Assembly: GCA_038496675.1 (NCBI GenBank) | Contig: CM076671.1 | Coordinates: 5,764,296 to 5,828,295 of the forward strand | Direction of reading: 5' to 3' | Length of the DNA stretch: 64,000 nt | Source of the DNA: Rachycentron canadum | Lineage: Eukaryota; Chordata; Actinopteri; Carangiformes; Rachycentridae | Part shown: one piece after another, positions 60,561 to 64,000 of the stretch | How the letters are laid out: every line of letters starts with the position of its first letter | How positions within the stretch are numbered: position 1 is the first letter of the stretch | The notes under the pieces: generated by a model | Databases searched by the model: none | What the model was told of the DNA's origin: nothing | The model's input: the letters and a program-made list of their open reading frames with translations, nothing else | Translations under genes and position numbers: made by a program

Positions 60561-63500
60561 CGCTTTGGTGTCATCTAGTGGATACCGTGTCGAGGTACAA
60601 ACGTAATATTGAAATATTCAAATTATTTTCAGCAAAACGCCACACATATGTTAAAAAAAAAAACAACCTATGTGTCATTTTCAGTCAAAGTTAACGCGAC
60701 TTGTGGTTTATTTTGTTGCTTTTTAAAGACAAACTGACATTAACGGATGAGGCTACGAAACCTGTCCCCGTTTTTAATTATTTTAATTAGGAATTAAAAA
60801 ACAACCACATGGCAGCAGAGCAGACCGTGGATGTATTAGTAGAAATTATTATTATGTCTTATTATATATCCATGGAGCAGACGGGCAGTTTATTTTGGCC
60901 ACCAGAGGGGGTGCAGCAGCTAATATCACTCTTCTTCTACTGCTTCTTCTTCTTCTTCTACTACTTATTTTCTTCCCCTACTTGTTCGGCCATTTGTCGA
61001 GAAAACTGTGTGAAACTTGATCCTAAACTAAAGAAAGTGTGAAGTAAGTCCACAACATTAGCACAAAGGTCTCAGGACCTAACCCCGGGTGAGAATCAGG
61101 TGACTACCAGGTGATGGGTCGGTAATGTGAAGATAAACAGGCGACCACATGATCTATAAATACAGTGCATCATTTTTAATTTAACATAATCGATATATGC
61201 TATTTGTTCAGCAGGCATCAACGCTACTGTAGCTGTTGTAGCTTGAAACGAAGGTTTAGGGGAGAGGAAGAGGAGGAAGAGAGAAAGAGATAGAGGAGGA
61301 AAGGTTAGGAAGTGGTTATATATATTATAGTGGTTATATATATGTATGTTATGGGAATATGACTCCATTTAATTTTTATTCACATACTCCACAACTGCAA
61401 TAATGGAATAAATATGTTGTTAACTGTTCTATCAAAACATCAGTATATTCATAACCATGACTGTTTATCATCTGTTTTGTGCTCTGTAGCAGTTCAGAAG
61501 ATAGTGAGGACATGGCTTTATACAGACACCACCAGCAGGCTGAAGTTTGTCAGGTGAAATCCAGACCTCCACTGACCCACTGACAGATGTGAACACTCAC
61601 AATGCGTGACATATTTTTTGATGTTTATCATCAATTTAGCTAGATAGAAACTATGACATGTAGCGTGCCCAGTAGACTATGCTCCCACATGCACATCATT
61701 TTCATGCTTTTTTTTCATGACTGTGTTGGAGGAACTTTTGACCTAGTTTCATTCATCATTTGCTTCAAGGTGTGGTATTTTAACCACAACCTTGAAACTT
61801 AGAGCCCCGGCCATCCTTTGTGTTAACAACAACAACAACAACAAAAAAAAAGCTGCATATCTGATGACCTGTTTTTTGTGGTCCCTTTTCCTTAAACCTG
61901 TATCTGTTCACATCCTTCTGTGCGTCAGTCTGTCTCTGATGTATTTTCAGTTGTCAGGTGTTTTCTACTTACTGGAGTGGAAACAGACAGGACTGTTTCC
62001 ACACCAGCAGAGGAACTAAGCTTTGGCCTTATCTTTATGGACTTGCAATAATTTCCTTAAAAACATGAACAATTTTAAAACAAATTCTGGAACGTTGCCG
62101 GAGTTTGTTTTATTTTCAAATTTAGTTTTCATCCTTACCTCTCTTCGAAAAAAAAAAAACACCAAAACATCTTCCTGGGTGAAGTTTGACTTTAATATTG
62201 TTGATAGTTTTTAATGCACAGTATAAGCACTTTTTTTCTCTAGACATGGTGCTTCAGCTGAAATTGATGCTTTTCAGTTAAATCAGCACTAATTGCAGAG
62301 GGTCTTAACAGGAAGTAGAAGCACCCATGTCACCTTCTTTTCATGACATTTCACCATTGGCATTTACCCATGTCCTTTCAATATACTTTGCTCTGCTTCT
62401 CCCTCTGTTTTTGTGTCTTGATACTGAAGGTCCTTGAAGTGGCCTCTCTAGTGCAGTGAAAAATGGACAATGTCATGTCATGATTTAAAAAAGATACAAA
62501 AAGATTTAAAATGTTTCCTACAATTGCAGAGACAAGTGATATATTGGCATTTTTAAGTTGTCAAAATAACTACTGTATTTTAAAACTTGAAGTCATAACT
62601 GGGGATGAGATTTTGTGTACTTAGGTGTTGTTTCAATTTTCAATTGAAGTAATTTATTTATATTTGATTATTCCACTAATGTAACTCTGATATTCCTTCT
62701 TATTTTCAGAAGCCATACAAGACTAGGGGCATCTGGTTGCTTTTCTTACCGAAGCAACACAATAAACTTCACAGCAGTAGATGCATATAAAATTAATGTG
62801 GCAGTCAGTTCATTTAAAGTAAAAAAAAAAAAAAATACTTGCATACATACATGAACAATAAAAAAATATTTTGCACTGTTTAAAACCACCAAGATTAATA
62901 CAAAGCTTCCCAGAGAAGCTATTGTTGCATAATAACTTGAAAGTAGAAGCACTGAGGGTCACTTCTGTTTTAGAGGGCTTCACATCAGCTTATACTATAC
63001 CTCCATAAACAGAGGGTTTTCATGTAAAGAACATTTCAAAGAGCTGCGTTTCTCAGAACAGCGTCCTGTATTGTGCAGGCAGCAGTTACGCTTCTGTACA
63101 GATCTCCTGGTGACTATGGGCAGATGGAAACAGTTGTTTTGCTTCTGCCAGTGTTGACAAATGTTAGATTTAGTCTAGTTATTTCTTAAAAAAAAAAAAA
63201 GCATAATGCTACTCTGCTCATTTTAATGCAGCTGGTGTGTAAAATACAATGTCTGTTTCCTTGTGATTGCAGTGAGTGTTGTGAAAACCACTGGCAGAGA
63301 ACCAGACATCACTCTACTGTGCACAAGTGCAAGCGTGGGTGCCATTTTTATTGGTGAAATGTCTGATCAGCACAAAGAGCCACCTGGGGGATGCGTGTCA
63401 TCTGCTACACACGGATGCCATGCAATCTGACCATGAATGTGAGTAGTTGACAAGTAAAGAAATACAATAGTTTCTAAATGTTACTCCTCATTTGGACTCA

Positions 63501-64000
63501 TTTCAGCTTTTTGACACATACTTTGCTTTGAGTTATGTTCAGGCATTCTCACATCCTTTGAAGTTGAGTTGACCTTTCTTACTCTTGCAATTATTTCATG
63601 GTAATATACTTAAGTCTGGGTATTTTGTGATTATTACACCTTTTGTGAAATTATATTTTGTATGTTATGGCTCAGAAACCACAGGCTTCTTCTGTTTGTT
63701 AAGTCACCTGCGTCACGTTATCTATTTTTGTCACTTATATCAAGTTATAATCAAGGACAACACGTCATAAATTGCAACAGCTCTCTATTTACACTTTAAG
63801 CTCAGGCCTCTAAACATGTGATGACCACAAACCTAAATGTCTCAGTTTCAGTTATGTAATGTGATGTTCAACCCTTTATACAGGCTCTCAGTGGATCCAG
63901 CTCTAAGAACCCATGATCGTGGACTTGAAGTACATTCAACACATGCATTAAGGTTAATGATATTGTGAACAATGTCTTAAATCCAAGCATGACAATTGTG
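60561..64000. other. Non-coding region right of gemin8
   Basis: Mostly AT-rich and without a recognised gene. It has CTT-triplet and CAA-triplet runs (about 60940 and 61825), a purine-rich stretch at about 61257-61310 and poly-A runs. A donor-like 'gaagtaagt' at about 61040 and the possible Ig-type exon at 63273 hint that part may belong to another gene or pseudogene. Confidence 0.55.
63273..63438 (+). pseudogene. Possible degenerate immunoglobulin-type exon
   Basis: A segment bounded by acceptor 'tgtgattgcag' and donor 'aat|gtgagt' has an open frame whose start reads SVVKTTGREPDITLLCTSA. This resembles the beginning of a V-type Ig domain exon (strand A to the first core cysteine) found in multicopy fish membrane-receptor families. 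After about 28 residues the similarity fades; no WXR or DSGXYXC motif follows, and a TGA ends the frame at 63428-63430. It is probably a decayed copy. A weak signal-like ATG frame near 62245 is not enough to define a gene. Confidence 0.3.

Noticed and set aside
1..64000. CRISPR arrays, operons, bacterial promoters or viral genomes
   Set aside because: None is present. Repeats are microsatellites and transposons, and the genes have vertebrate exon-intron structure.

Overview
The window is vertebrate nuclear DNA, almost certainly from a teleost fish. It has intron-containing genes with GT..AG splice sites, long non-coding stretches full of CA/GT microsatellites, an intact Tc1-type transposon and several degenerate interspersed repeats of types common in fish genomes. 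One assembly gap (393 N) lies at 25036-25428. There is no bacterial or viral content.

Four protein-coding host genes can be read. tceanc (+, single coding exon at 16851-17870) is a TFIIS-like transcription factor. rab9a (+, non-coding exons at about 19800-19970 and 21655-21693, CDS 22367-22972) is a late-endosome Rab GTPase. gpm6b (-, seven coding exons between 46918 and 28115) is a proteolipid-family four-pass membrane protein. gemin8 (-, three coding segments between 60215 and 58805) is an SMN-complex subunit. Order and strand match the human Xp22.2 block TCEANC > RAB9A > ... < GPM6B < GEMIN8. The two genes that sit between RAB9A and GPM6B in human, TRAPPC2 and OFD1, are not visible in the roughly 5 kb available here.

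Layout: 1-9612 is non-coding with degenerate repeats. 9613-11239 is a Tc1-family element flanked by a TA duplication, with an uninterrupted DD34E transposase. 11240-16600 is non-coding. 16600-18100 is tceanc. 19790-22972 is rab9a with a CpG-rich promoter. 22973-28114 holds the facing 3' regions of rab9a and gpm6b plus the G-rich assembly gap. 28115-46918 is gpm6b, most of it a 14.7 kb first intron. 46919-58804 is upstream/intergenic DNA with microsatellites and a strong foldback sequence. 58805-60560 is gemin8. 60560-64000 is non-coding apart from a possible degenerate immunoglobulin-type exon at 63273-63438.

The genes are not functionally linked; the block is shared by descent. The observations most worth a second look are the near-perfect hairpins at 52693-52769 and 44107-44157, repeated RFX/X-box palindromes in and around gpm6b, the gemin8 start codon placed exactly at an exon end, the tceanc upstream ORF that overlaps its start codon, the altered zinc-ribbon hairpin of Tceanc, the missing TRAPPC2-OFD1 pair, and the structurally complete Tc1 transposase.
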